From contig JAGAMN010000029.1 of assembly GCA_017624715.1 (NCBI GenBank), forward strand, positions 1 to 46,147: DNA of 46,147 nt, given 5' to 3'. Of this stretch, positions 9,133 through 16,656 are shown piece after piece. Source of the stretch: Oscillospiraceae bacterium (GTDB lineage Bacteria; Bacillota; Clostridia; Oscillospirales; Oscillospiraceae). The notes beneath the pieces were generated by a model that saw only the letters and a program-made list of their open reading frames with translations, did no database searches and was not told the origin of the DNA. The position numbers and the translations under genes were made by a program. Position 1 is the first letter of the stretch. Each line of letters opens with the position of its first letter.

Positions 9133-10608
9133 CTATTCCTCTGCGGTATTCAATTCGCGGATATCTCGTTTTAACCGTTTCCCGTGCAGCAGCAGGAAGA
9201 TTCCTGCATACAGCCCGGCAACCAGCAGCAAAATCGCCATATAATGCCAACCCAAAGTTTTCAGCCAAGACCGCAGATGCTGCAGCAGAAAAACCGCTGC
9301 AATGTTTTCTGTAATAAACAGCAGCAGGAACTTCCAATCAAACAGCTGTCGGATCTTTGCCCCCAGCGCTTTTGCGGACAGTCCCATAATCAACGCGCCG
9401 GTGATCAATGTCACAATCAAGGTAGCCAAAGCAGGGCCCACGATCCCCAATTGCCCATACAGAACACCGTTCAGCACCGCATTGAGCCCCAGCGTGCCAA
9501 CGCCAATCAACATCAGGGTGCCGGTCTTCCCTGCCGCGCACAATATCATGGTCATGTTGGTAAACTGCAGCAAGTCTACCAAAAGGTATAGGCAAAACAC
9601 CGGCAGGCCGGTCATGTATTTCTTGGAATACAGCAGCTGCATCAGTTGGGGTGCTACCGTTAGTGCCGCAAGGCAAGGCACAATGCTGGTCATGAAGCCC
9701 AGCTCCATCATGACTTTGTACAGCGACATTGCCTGCTCCTCACGATTGGATGCCACAAGGCGGATAACCTGAGGGACAAGGACGGTTCCGAATGCATAGA
9801 GAATCACATCAAAAGGCAGGGGCTTGGATGCATTGGTATACACTGCCAAGTTCTCCGTATCCGTCCACAGGCCCACCATATATTTGTCCAGATCCCGGTT
9901 AATGCTGCGCATCAGAATGAACATGGCCATGGGGATGCAGTATTGCAGGATCTGCCATATGAGCCGCAGATTCACCTGACCCAGGCGGATAACACAGTTG
10001 TTCTTTCGCAAAATGATGCCAAAAAGCACTACCTGTGCCGCATCCATCAGCAGTGTAGCCAGAAGAATCACAGCAACTGTTTTTACAAACAGTACCATTA
10101 GCAGTACAACGATCAATCGCAGTAAGGATACCAAAAGGTTTCGCATAGCCAGGATCTTCGCCTTGCCTACAGAAACCAGCAAAACCTGAAGCATGCTCAT
10201 CAAATTTTGCAGCATAGGCAAAGCCGCCGCATAAATGATCAATTTATCAATATCCGGATTGTCAAAACCCTCGCGGAAAGCCTCCGTCAGCAGCAACACA
10301 ACCGCACCGGCGGCCAAGCTGACGATGCATTGTAACGCAAAGATCGTTGCCACATAGCTATCCCGCTTTTTAGGGTCCTGCTCACTGCAATAGTAGAAGT
10401 TGACACCGTCTACCATGCCCAGGATTGTCAGGGAGGACACCGTGGACACAAGCAGGAGAATCTGAGAGTAGGTGCCGTAATCGTGCAAAGACAAGTGCTG
10501 TGACATCAAACGAGTCACCGCAAAGCTTAGCGCAATCGTCATCAGCTTCACCAGCATCAACACCAAAGCATCGCCGGAAGTGCCTTTGAGGATGTTATGT
10601 CTTTTCAT
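9133..10608 (-). CDS. wzx: Polysaccharide flippase, Wzx/MATE-like (MOP superfamily)
   Basis: This 491-residue integral membrane protein has about 12-14 predicted hydrophobic segments spread evenly from residue 12 to 480, the length and layout of oligosaccharide flippases. The N-terminus (KGTSGDALVLMLVKLMTIAL, then the YGTYSQILLL stretch) matches the Wzx family pattern. It should move lipid-linked EPS repeat units across the cytoplasmic membrane for Wzy to polymerise. The ATG at 10608 has AGGAG 8-9 bases upstream. It is the last gene of the EPS cluster, 32 bp after the polymerase gene, and is followed directly by a hairpin. A teichuronic-acid or other lipid-linked glycan exporter is an alternative within the same superfamily. 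Confidence 0.85.
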   Translation of the reverse strand: MKRHNILKGTSGDALVLMLVKLMTIALSFAVTRLMSQHLSLHDYGTYSQILLLVSTVSSLTILGMVDGVNFYYCSEQDPKKRDSYVATIFALQCIVSLAAGAVVLLLTEAFREGFDNPDIDKLIIYAAALPMLQNLMSMLQVLLVSVGKAKILAMRNLLVSLLRLIVVLLMVLFVKTVAVILLATLLMDAAQVVLFGIILRKNNCVIRLGQVNLRLIWQILQYCIPMAMFILMRSINRDLDKYMVGLWTDTENLAVYTNASKPLPFDVILYAFGTVLVPQVIRLVASNREEQAMSLYKVMMELGFMTSIVPCLAALTVAPQLMQLLYSKKYMTGLPVFCLYLLVDLLQFTNMTMILCAAGKTGTLMLIGVGTLGLNAVLNGVLYGQLGIVGPALATLIVTLITGALIMGLSAKALGAKIRQLFDWKFLLLFITENIAAVFLLQHLRSWLKTLGWHYMAILLLVAGLYAGIFLLLHGKRLKRDIRELNTAEE

Positions 10609-10640
10609 CTTCCGACTCCTTTACGTATATTTTGCCAGGG

Positions 10641-11930
10641 TCACTGTGTTTGTTTTGAAGGGATCAAAATTGCCAAAAAGGCCAGGAAGAAATTGGGGTA
10701 TACCTCCACCATGAACATACCGTTCAAAGTAAAATACAGAACCAACACCATCAGCAGGGTAACATATTTTCCAATCATCCCTTGCTCTGCCACCTGCTGT
10801 GTCTGACGCCGGAGTATACTGATAACCGATGCAAAGAACACAACGATCAGCACGAAACCCACGACACCGCAATAGTAGGTAATCTCCAGGTAAATATTGT
10901 GCGGATCCTGATTCAATACAGAAAAACCATAGCCAAAGAAGAATGTCAGCGGGTCACGGCAGATGGCTTTTAAACAGGCAACATAGACACCTGCTCTGCC
11001 CGTGGTCAGGTCATTGAAGTCCTCGCTGCCCCGCAATCTGGACAGAACCACCGCAAAGGGAGAATCCTCCGAGAAAAGCAGGAACTCGGCCGCGATCATA
11101 ACCGCCGCCACCAGGAAAATACCCAAAAAGATATTTTTATTTCGAAACTGCCAAATAATATACACCACGCCGAACAGCACGAAAGTCAGGAAGAATGTCT
11201 TGCTGTAAGTCAGCACGCCCAGGGCCGTCATTGCAACGCCCATGGCGATAAAGAGCACCCGGTTGATTTCGCCCGCCTCTTTCAGTTTGGTCAGCAGAGC
11301 CAAGCCTACGATCAGCATGGTCATATAGTAGTTGGGGTCGCCGATCAAGCCATGGAAGCGCATGATGCCCGTACTCCAGATGGCCTCCGACTCCACACCG
11401 ATCAGTTCCTGCAATTGCCAGGTATTGCGAACCGCAAACGCATATACCGAGGTTGCCAGCAAGCTGATACAGAAAGCTTTCGCTGTGCGCACAGCGGATT
11501 GGGAATCCTGCTTTGGCAGCAACACCCATAGTAAGAATATCTGTCCAAAGCACAGCAAAAATGCACTAAAATTCGCCTGCATCCGCAGCATCAGATAGTT
11601 CAGCAGAGCCAGGATCATCACCAATGTGCGGTCTCCCCTGGCCCCTTCGCGAACCAGATACACCAGAGCAGCGATCAGGCACAAAATAATCAGCAATGTC
11701 AAGCCAGCGGAAGTCTTAAAGATACGCACCAACGGTGTCAAAATTGCATAGTCCGTGGCAAACACCTTGGCATCGTATCGGAACACACGATACAGACAAA
11801 TCGCCAATGCCACGTAAGAAGTCAGTTCTGACAAGAACGGTGCCAGCAGAATCAATACCACCGCCACAACAATGCTCGCAACAGGATATTGATTCTGATA
11901 TTCAGTTGTCAATACCCGGTTGTTACCCAT
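10641..11930 (-). CDS. wzy: O-antigen ligase/polymerase-family membrane protein (Wzy-like)
   Basis: This 429-residue protein has about 11-12 hydrophobic segments. A larger loop near residues 275-330 contains LRGSEDFNDLTTGRAGVY, and DPHNIYLEITYY follows. This resembles the O-antigen ligase/polymerase family signature (a GR..., then H-N-x-Y/L-E motif). It most likely polymerises lipid-linked repeat units outside the membrane. Its start is 8 bp after the GT4 stop codon, with GAGGT overlapping that stop, which indicates translational coupling. Polymerase and ligase cannot be distinguished from sequence alone. The neighbouring Wzx and Wzz/BY-kinase genes favour polymerase. Confidence 0.8.
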   Translation of the reverse strand: MGNNRVLTTEYQNQYPVASIVVAVVLILLAPFLSELTSYVALAICLYRVFRYDAKVFATDYAILTPLVRIFKTSAGLTLLIILCLIAALVYLVREGARGDRTLVMILALLNYLMLRMQANFSAFLLCFGQIFLLWVLLPKQDSQSAVRTAKAFCISLLATSVYAFAVRNTWQLQELIGVESEAIWSTGIMRFHGLIGDPNYYMTMLIVGLALLTKLKEAGEINRVLFIAMGVAMTALGVLTYSKTFFLTFVLFGVVYIIWQFRNKNIFLGIFLVAAVMIAAEFLLFSEDSPFAVVLSRLRGSEDFNDLTTGRAGVYVACLKAICRDPLTFFFGYGFSVLNQDPHNIYLEITYYCGVVGFVLIVVFFASVISILRRQTQQVAEQGMIGKYVTLLMVLVLYFTLNGMFMVEVYPNFFLAFLAILIPSKQTQ

Positions 11931-11938
11931 CGTTTACC

Positions 11939-13108
11939 TCAGTTCTCTATCATGTCCGTAAACTGCTTCATTGCCAGTTCGTTGTTTGCTCCGCAGTGGC
12001 GTAATTTCTCTTTCATGGAATACAATTCAGCCGGATTCTGCAAAACCTGCAGCAACATCCGGTTCAAAGCCTGTTGGTCGTTCTCACAAACCCAACCGCA
12101 GGCTCTGTCGGTGACCATTTCATCACTGGAATTGGTTCTGGTGGTCAGTACCGGCACGCCCAAAATATAGGCTTCATCGATGACCATGGGTGCAGCCTCG
12201 TGGTAAGAAGTCAGCAAGAAAAGGTCCGCATTTTTCATATAGCGATAGGGATTTGCCTGTTCTCCGTAGAAATGAACATGCTCATCCAATCCCAACTGAT
12301 CGACCATAGCCTTCAGTTGTTCCTCCTGCACACCGCTTCCCAGGATGTGCAGCGTCATGGGAATGCCCTTGTGCAGCATTTCTGCTGTAGCAGCAATGGC
12401 GCGGTCAATTCCCTTCCGGGGGGAAAATCTGGCTGCACAAAGCACATGGATCCGATCATCTACGTAGGCTACCGCATCCTCATCAGCCATTGCACGAATT
12501 GCAGCAATATCATTGCAATTACGCACGGCAATGCTTTTATCAGCCAATTCGGGTACAGCGTCGGCAAATACGCCTCTACAGCCTTCGGAGCAGGCCGCAA
12601 TGGTGTCAAACCGTGCCATGATCCGATTGTTGACCTTGTGGTTTGCGCCGCATTTCACATAGTCGTCATGCAGATATGTGATCTTTCTTTTGGCTTTTAC
12701 GCAATGCAGGACAAAATCCTGTACGCCGCCAAAAAAGGACTTATTTTTTCCGTTGTGCAAAAAAGCAATGGCGCAGTCATATTCCTCAGGCAAGGTTCTC
12801 TGACTCAGGCGCATCAAGCCCACAGCAGCCGATCTGCCAAAGATCCGGCAAACAGCCACCAATGCGCCGCGCAGCAGCCGATCCCAGCCCTGGGTTTCCC
12901 CTTGACTGACGCCCATGTACCGGAAAAGGCTCTTCGTTGTGATGCACTTGATCCCGGGAGGCAGCATATCCATATAGTCGCCCACCGGGCTGAACAGCAG
13001 CAAGGTCACATCGTGCTTTTTCTGCCGCTCCAGCTCCCAAAGGAGATTACACAGGCTTTTCTGCACGCCACCGACCTTCATATTGTTGTTAGCAATCAGA
13101 ATCTTCAT
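11939..13108 (-). CDS. Glycosyltransferase family 4 (GT-B fold)
   Basis: This 389-residue protein starts MKILIANNNMKVGGVQKSL, typical of the N-terminal Rossmann half of GT4 enzymes with a GG(V/I) acceptor loop. The C-terminal half contains ARFSPRKGIDRAI, LHILGSG, and the donor-binding E-x7-E-like stretch SYHEAAPMVIDEAYILGVPV. It transfers a nucleotide-activated sugar with retention, in the cytoplasm, to the growing lipid-linked EPS unit. I chose the ATG at 13108 because GAGGAAT sits 4-5 bases upstream. An upstream in-frame extension to 13210 overlaps the preceding gene and adds no recognisable sequence. The start lies 2 bp after the GT2 stop. The sugar donor cannot be read from the sequence. 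Confidence 0.88.
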   Translation of the reverse strand: MKILIANNNMKVGGVQKSLCNLLWELERQKKHDVTLLLFSPVGDYMDMLPPGIKCITTKSLFRYMGVSQGETQGWDRLLRGALVAVCRIFGRSAAVGLMRLSQRTLPEEYDCAIAFLHNGKNKSFFGGVQDFVLHCVKAKRKITYLHDDYVKCGANHKVNNRIMARFDTIAACSEGCRGVFADAVPELADKSIAVRNCNDIAAIRAMADEDAVAYVDDRIHVLCAARFSPRKGIDRAIAATAEMLHKGIPMTLHILGSGVQEEQLKAMVDQLGLDEHVHFYGEQANPYRYMKNADLFLLTSYHEAAPMVIDEAYILGVPVLTTRTNSSDEMVTDRACGWVCENDQQALNRMLLQVLQNPAELYSMKEKLRHCGANNELAMKQFTDMIEN

Positions 13109-13110
13109 GA

Positions 13111-13911
13111 TTATTCCTCGTAAGGCAACATTTTTTTGCCGCCCCGGATACCGGCAAGAATCCATCTCAACCGCCGTAGGCAGGAAAGCTCTGTTTTCCG
13201 TTTGAAGCAAAAGGCGAAATACGGTGCCAGAAGATAATGTGCTTTCGGAAACAGGTGCCGCAACAGCACACCCTTATCGTAAAAATACTTTTCATGATAG
13301 CCGGTAAACCAGGAGGAGGTATCCTTCCGGCAGCTGCCTAAAACATAGGCATGGGAATAGACCCGCAAGCCACGGTCGAAGCAAGTCTTCAAAAACAGGG
13401 AATCCTCACCTGCGCTAAAGGGGCAACCGCCGCCAAACATTTCATGAAAGGTAATATCGTGTCTCGTGAGGGCCTCCCGGCGGGCCGCGATGGTATAGGT
13501 TCCGTAGCGCAAGGCATTGGTCAGGCGCAAGCGCTTGTTTTGCAAATGCCGCTTCTCGGTTATCACACCGTTTTTGACGATGTTCATGCCGAAAATGATC
13601 ACATCCGCTTTTGGATTCTCCCGAAAGGCGGCCATAACCGCCTGGGGCATACCGTCATTGTAGACCACATCGTCATCCGCAAACAAAACCATCTCCGCGG
13701 TGGCTGCCTTAAGACCGATATTACGGTTCAAACCAACGCCGGTCGTGGCTGTGGTGATCATTTCCCAGGTGATGCCGTCCTTTTGGAATCGGGTTGTTTC
13801 TTCCCGGTCCGCCTGATTTGCGATCACTGCATCACAGGTAATATTCATTTGTTCTGCAATGGCAAAATCACGCTGATTTCTGGTAGCCAGCAGCACCTGC
13901 AACTCGCTCAT
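13111..13911 (-). CDS. Glycosyltransferase family 2 (GT-A fold)
   Basis: This 266-residue protein opens with VLLATRNQRDFAIAEQMNI. It contains GLNRNIGLKAATAEMVLFAD followed by DDVVYNDG, giving the nucleotide-binding Asp and the D-x-D type metal site expected of GT2. The later GGGCPFSAGEDSLFL stretch resembles the ED catalytic-base motif. It probably adds one sugar to the EPS unit in the cytoplasm. The start codon at 13911 has GGGAGG 5-6 bases upstream. It is followed after 2 bp by the GT4, so the two are probably translated together. The sugar specificity is unknown. Confidence 0.85.
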   Translation of the reverse strand: MSELQVLLATRNQRDFAIAEQMNITCDAVIANQADREETTRFQKDGITWEMITTATTGVGLNRNIGLKAATAEMVLFADDDVVYNDGMPQAVMAAFRENPKADVIIFGMNIVKNGVITEKRHLQNKRLRLTNALRYGTYTIAARREALTRHDITFHEMFGGGCPFSAGEDSLFLKTCFDRGLRVYSHAYVLGSCRKDTSSWFTGYHEKYFYDKGVLLRHLFPKAHYLLAPYFAFCFKRKTELSCLRRLRWILAGIRGGKKMLPYEE

Positions 13912-13943
13912 ATAGGCCTCCCGATCCTTCGTCCGATCCGGCC

Positions 13944-14501
13944 TTAGGCCGCCGGTGTAAAATACATATTGTTACGCAAAGACATTACCACATCGTGGAA
14001 CGTTTCCTGAGCGGCGATAAAAGCAATGCGCGCATCATTGCTCCACCCAGACTCAGGTTGATAGATCATTCCATGCACATTCACCGGAGGTTGTCCCGGC
14101 ATCAACGTCAAAGATCCGATGAACATATCGGTCTGGCCGTTGAAGACCAGCTCATATATCTTACGGCTTTGACCATCGATAAATGCAGTAAACAGTAACG
14201 CAGTTTTCTGACCATCATTGACAGCCTCCACCTTAATCAGGTCAGAAAAGGCATAGGGGTATTTCAGCTGGCAGTAATTGGTGCTAACAACGACCACATC
14301 ACCTTGCGCTTCAATATTGTTGATGGTCAGGCGCACCGAACCGGATTCGGTAGCCTGGGTGCCGGGTGTTTGTCCAGCTTCCACGGAGGGTCCTTTGTCC
14401 AGACCGCCGGCCAGCAATACCAGCAGTACGATAATCACGGCCAGCAAAAAGCCGATCAGCATCCAATAAAATTTACCAAAACGGTCCATATTCTTACACA
14501 T
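13944..14501 (-). CDS. Single-pass membrane-anchored protein of unknown function in EPS unit
   Basis: I do not recognise this gene. It has a short basic N-terminus (MCKNMDRFGKFYW), one strong membrane segment (WMLIGFLLAVIIVLLVLLAG), a Gly/Thr/Ser linker and an exported beta-rich domain of about 140 residues. That domain contains VRLTINNIEAQGDVVVVSTN and ends in FTPAA. The shape suggests a type II membrane protein with its domain outside the cell. It is the first gene after a good promoter at 14559-14587 and precedes the GT2-GT4-polymerase-flippase genes. That position suggests a role in polymer assembly or attachment. The start is uncertain: TTG 14510, ATG 14501 and ATG 14489 are all possible, and none has a strong ribosome binding site. 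Confidence 0.6.
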   Translation of the reverse strand: MCKNMDRFGKFYWMLIGFLLAVIIVLLVLLAGGLDKGPSVEAGQTPGTQATESGSVRLTINNIEAQGDVVVVSTNYCQLKYPYAFSDLIKVEAVNDGQKTALLFTAFIDGQSRKIYELVFNGQTDMFIGSLTLMPGQPPVNVHGMIYQPESGWSNDARIAFIAAQETFHDVVMSLRNNMYFTPAA

Positions 14502-14558
14502 CCAATTCAATATCCGACGGTTTTCGACAGGTCGGAGCGCGCATAAGACGCCAGTCTT

Positions 14559-14587
14559 AACATACCATTAATTTGCTCATAAGTCAA
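14559..14587 (-). promoter_or_regulatory. Internal sigma-A-type promoter of the second EPS unit
   Basis: Minus strand TTGACT (14582-14587), a 17-bp spacer and TATGTT (14559-14564). A small dyad AAGAC-GCCA-GTCTT (14545-14558) covers the expected start of transcription and could be an operator. The promoter would drive the unknown membrane protein, GT2, GT4, polymerase and flippase genes. Confidence 0.7.
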
Positions 14588-14613
14588 CACCTTTCCCTTT
14601 GTCTGCATAACGA

Positions 14614-14645
14614 ACAGGGACAGGCGCACAAACGCCCGTCCCTGT
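14614..14645 (-). terminator. Hairpin terminator after the LCP gene
   Basis: A 13-bp stem with one G-U pair (ACAGGGACGGGCG / CGCCTGTCCCTGT on the minus strand) and a 6-nt loop lies 12 bases after the LCP stop codon. It sits just upstream of the next promoter. The U tract is weak. Confidence 0.65.
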
Positions 14646-14656
14646 AATTCAAGTTT

Positions 14657-15640
14657 TTATTTGGGTGCGTAGAACAGCCGCAGGATCAGTTCATCCAACT
14701 TTTCTTCGTCCACATGGAATTCCATATATTGTTCACCCTTGACATTTTCGCCCTCGGGGGAAACGATCTCCACCAGCGGATAATCGCCATAGCGATCCGC
14801 TATAGAGCTGATCACATTACCGGAGCAATCACTCACCACATAAGGAGATATTTTGTCGTAGGTGGTCAGTGCAAACGTCTCATCGCTATCCAGCTTATTC
14901 TGCACGCCCTCCAGCAGACCGTTCATAAACGCTCTGTGGCGCTGCATACGGGACAGGTTCTTCTGGTCGGCAACATCCTTACGGGTACGCACAAAGGTGA
15001 TGGCCTGTTGGCCGTTAAGCACCATTTCGCCCATCTGGATGGAGGGGTCAATGGCAGAGAAATCATCCTTTACTTCAACCTTTACACCACCTACGGCGTC
15101 CGTCATGACGCGGATGGCATCCATATTCATGGACATATAGTAATCAATATGCAGGCCATACAGGAACTGGGATACGGTTTCTCTGGTATTCTCACAGCTG
15201 TCCTCCAGACCGGAGCCATACATGTGAGACAATGCCAGCTGGCCGTACATAGTACCGGCATACTTACCGCCAATACCCAGCACCCGAACATCCACCATGG
15301 TATCCCGGTTCAGCTGCAGAATGCGGCAGTTTTGATTGGTTTCGTCAAAGATCAGCAAAGAGATCACATCGGCAAGGCCGCTGTTATTATAAGATCCGCT
15401 GTCCACTACCGGGCCCATCTGATCAATGCCCAGAATCATCAACACTGTAATATCTTGGCGGGGGAAGTACTCAACACCGTCTCTGACGATGGTCTTGGAA
15501 GTGCTCGGTCTGCCTGCCTCCTGCCCTGTATGAAAAACAGTGGACTCCAAAATCTGGAGCCCACTGAAAATCATTACAAGCACCAGGAGCAGGATGATAC
15601 AGAAATAGACAATACTGCCTTTGGGTTTCTGTTCGCTCAT
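14657..15640 (-). CDS. LytR-CpsA-Psr (LCP) family glycopolymer ligase
   Basis: This 327-residue protein has one N-terminal membrane segment (YFCIILLLVLVMIFSGL) and an extracellular LCP domain. Visible family motifs are ITVLMILGID, ADVISLL, LNRDTMVDV, DAVGGVKVEV, LNGQQAITFVRTRK and RMQRHRAFM. The conserved Asp and Arg residues of these motifs bind the pyrophosphate of polyprenyl-linked glycans. LCP enzymes transfer finished glycopolymers from the lipid carrier to peptidoglycan, so this gene probably attaches the EPS made by its neighbours to the wall. It follows the anchored-protein gene at 15685 and is closed by the hairpin at 14614-14645. Confidence 0.92.
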   Translation of the reverse strand: MSEQKPKGSIVYFCIILLLVLVMIFSGLQILESTVFHTGQEAGRPSTSKTIVRDGVEYFPRQDITVLMILGIDQMGPVVDSGSYNNSGLADVISLLIFDETNQNCRILQLNRDTMVDVRVLGIGGKYAGTMYGQLALSHMYGSGLEDSCENTRETVSQFLYGLHIDYYMSMNMDAIRVMTDAVGGVKVEVKDDFSAIDPSIQMGEMVLNGQQAITFVRTRKDVADQKNLSRMQRHRAFMNGLLEGVQNKLDSDETFALTTYDKISPYVVSDCSGNVISSIADRYGDYPLVEIVSPEGENVKGEQYMEFHVDEEKLDELILRLFYAPK

Positions 15641-15684
15641 CTCACATACTCTCCTGCGTAATTATTTATTTTGAAACTTTTCGC

Positions 15685-16404
15685 TTACTTCATGAAGTCG
15701 CGGCGGCGCAGCACAACCAGTGCAACGACTGCCAGAGCAGAAACGGTCAGCAGGGTAACCCACAGGGTGATGTCAGCCTTGTCGCCGGTATCATCGGGAC
15801 CCTGGCCGGGAACGGGCACGGAGATGGCCACAGGGCAGAAGTCCTCAAACGCACAGGTGATGGTGCCGTTGCCGTTGTTCTTAACGGAAACGATCTCAGC
15901 CCAAGTGTTGTTCTTGTAGGACATAACAACAACATCCGTGTTGGCGTCGACGCCAATGTTGAAGGTGATGGTAACGGTAACACCCTTGGGTTCAACAATG
16001 GCAGGGTGCTCGGTGCACATCCAGCTGACATCGAACAGATCTCTGACGATCATCTTGTCAGCGTCCACGTTCTTGCCGTAGGGCAGCTTCATGGTGCCCT
16101 TGTTCAGCTGATCGTAAACAGACAGCAGAGTTGCCTTTGCGTCAGCAGGAATCTTGGTGGAAGTATTCGCCTCGGCAATGGGGGTGATCAGCAGGCAGTC
16201 GCTCTGCAGATAACCGATGGTCTCGCCGTTGGCATTGACAATAGCACCGATAGCAGGGTTACCCTTGTCATCGGTGATCTCAACGATGGAAGGAGCACCC
16301 TTGTAGGAAATACTGGGCACGAACTCCACTTCAGCTGCGAAAGCGAAGCTGGCCAGAGAGATGCAGAGCATCACAGCGGTAATCAAACAAATAACCTTTT
16401 TCAT
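15685..16404 (-). CDS. Secreted protein with sortase-type C-terminal tail, unknown function
   Basis: This 239-residue protein has a clear signal peptide (MKKVICLITAVMLCISLASF, then AFAA). It ends in a sorting-signal-like tail: PDDTGD, a hydrophobic stretch (LWVTLLTVSALAVVALVVL) and RRRDFMK. The DTGD motif resembles the P-x-TGD variants of LPXTG seen in Clostridia. The body (residues about 25-200) is beta-rich. It contains SIVEITDDKGNPAIGAIV, like a carboxypeptidase-regulatory or Ig-like module, and I recognise no enzyme motif. The ATG at 16404 is preferred because GGAG lies 9 bases upstream; two in-frame ATGs further up overlap that site. It is the first gene after the strong promoter at 16542-16570 and is followed by the LCP gene. 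It may be a wall-anchored scaffold for the polymer. Confidence 0.75.
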   Translation of the reverse strand: MKKVICLITAVMLCISLASFAFAAEVEFVPSISYKGAPSIVEITDDKGNPAIGAIVNANGETIGYLQSDCLLITPIAEANTSTKIPADAKATLLSVYDQLNKGTMKLPYGKNVDADKMIVRDLFDVSWMCTEHPAIVEPKGVTVTITFNIGVDANTDVVVMSYKNNTWAEIVSVKNNGNGTITCAFEDFCPVAISVPVPGQGPDDTGDKADITLWVTLLTVSALAVVALVVLRRRDFMK

Positions 16405-16541
16405 ATGACTCATCTCCATAGATATTATTGCGCCGGGTGACGCGAAGTTACAGTTTTTCTGGCGAATATACGCAAAAATCAGGCGGTTTCTCTCATTGAA
16501 AATCCCAATTCACGCCTATATTGACCATCCTTGGTTCTATT

Positions 16542-16570
16542 AGTATATAACCTTTCTTGTCAATTGTCAA
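16542..16570 (-). promoter_or_regulatory. Near-consensus sigma-A promoter
   Basis: Minus strand TTGACA (16565-16570), a 17-bp spacer and TATACT (16542-16547). It gives a leader of about 130 nt before the sorted-protein gene at 16404. I saw no known riboswitch consensus in that leader. It is the strongest promoter in the EPS region. Confidence 0.85.
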
Positions 16571-16656
16571 CTACATTATATTGATCTTTTTTAATTTTCT
16601 GTACCAACATATACCACAAGCAAGCTGTTTTGGCACCTTGGCCGGGTATCAGCGGA

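Noticed and set aside
13109-13210. An upstream start for the GT4 glycosyltransferase.
   Set aside because: The extra 34 residues overlap the preceding gene and carry no recognisable sequence. The ATG at 13108 has a good ribosome binding site.
16405-16541. A possible riboswitch in the long leader of the sorted protein gene.
   Set aside because: No conserved core of any riboswitch class known to me could be found. The leader has no clear long stem.
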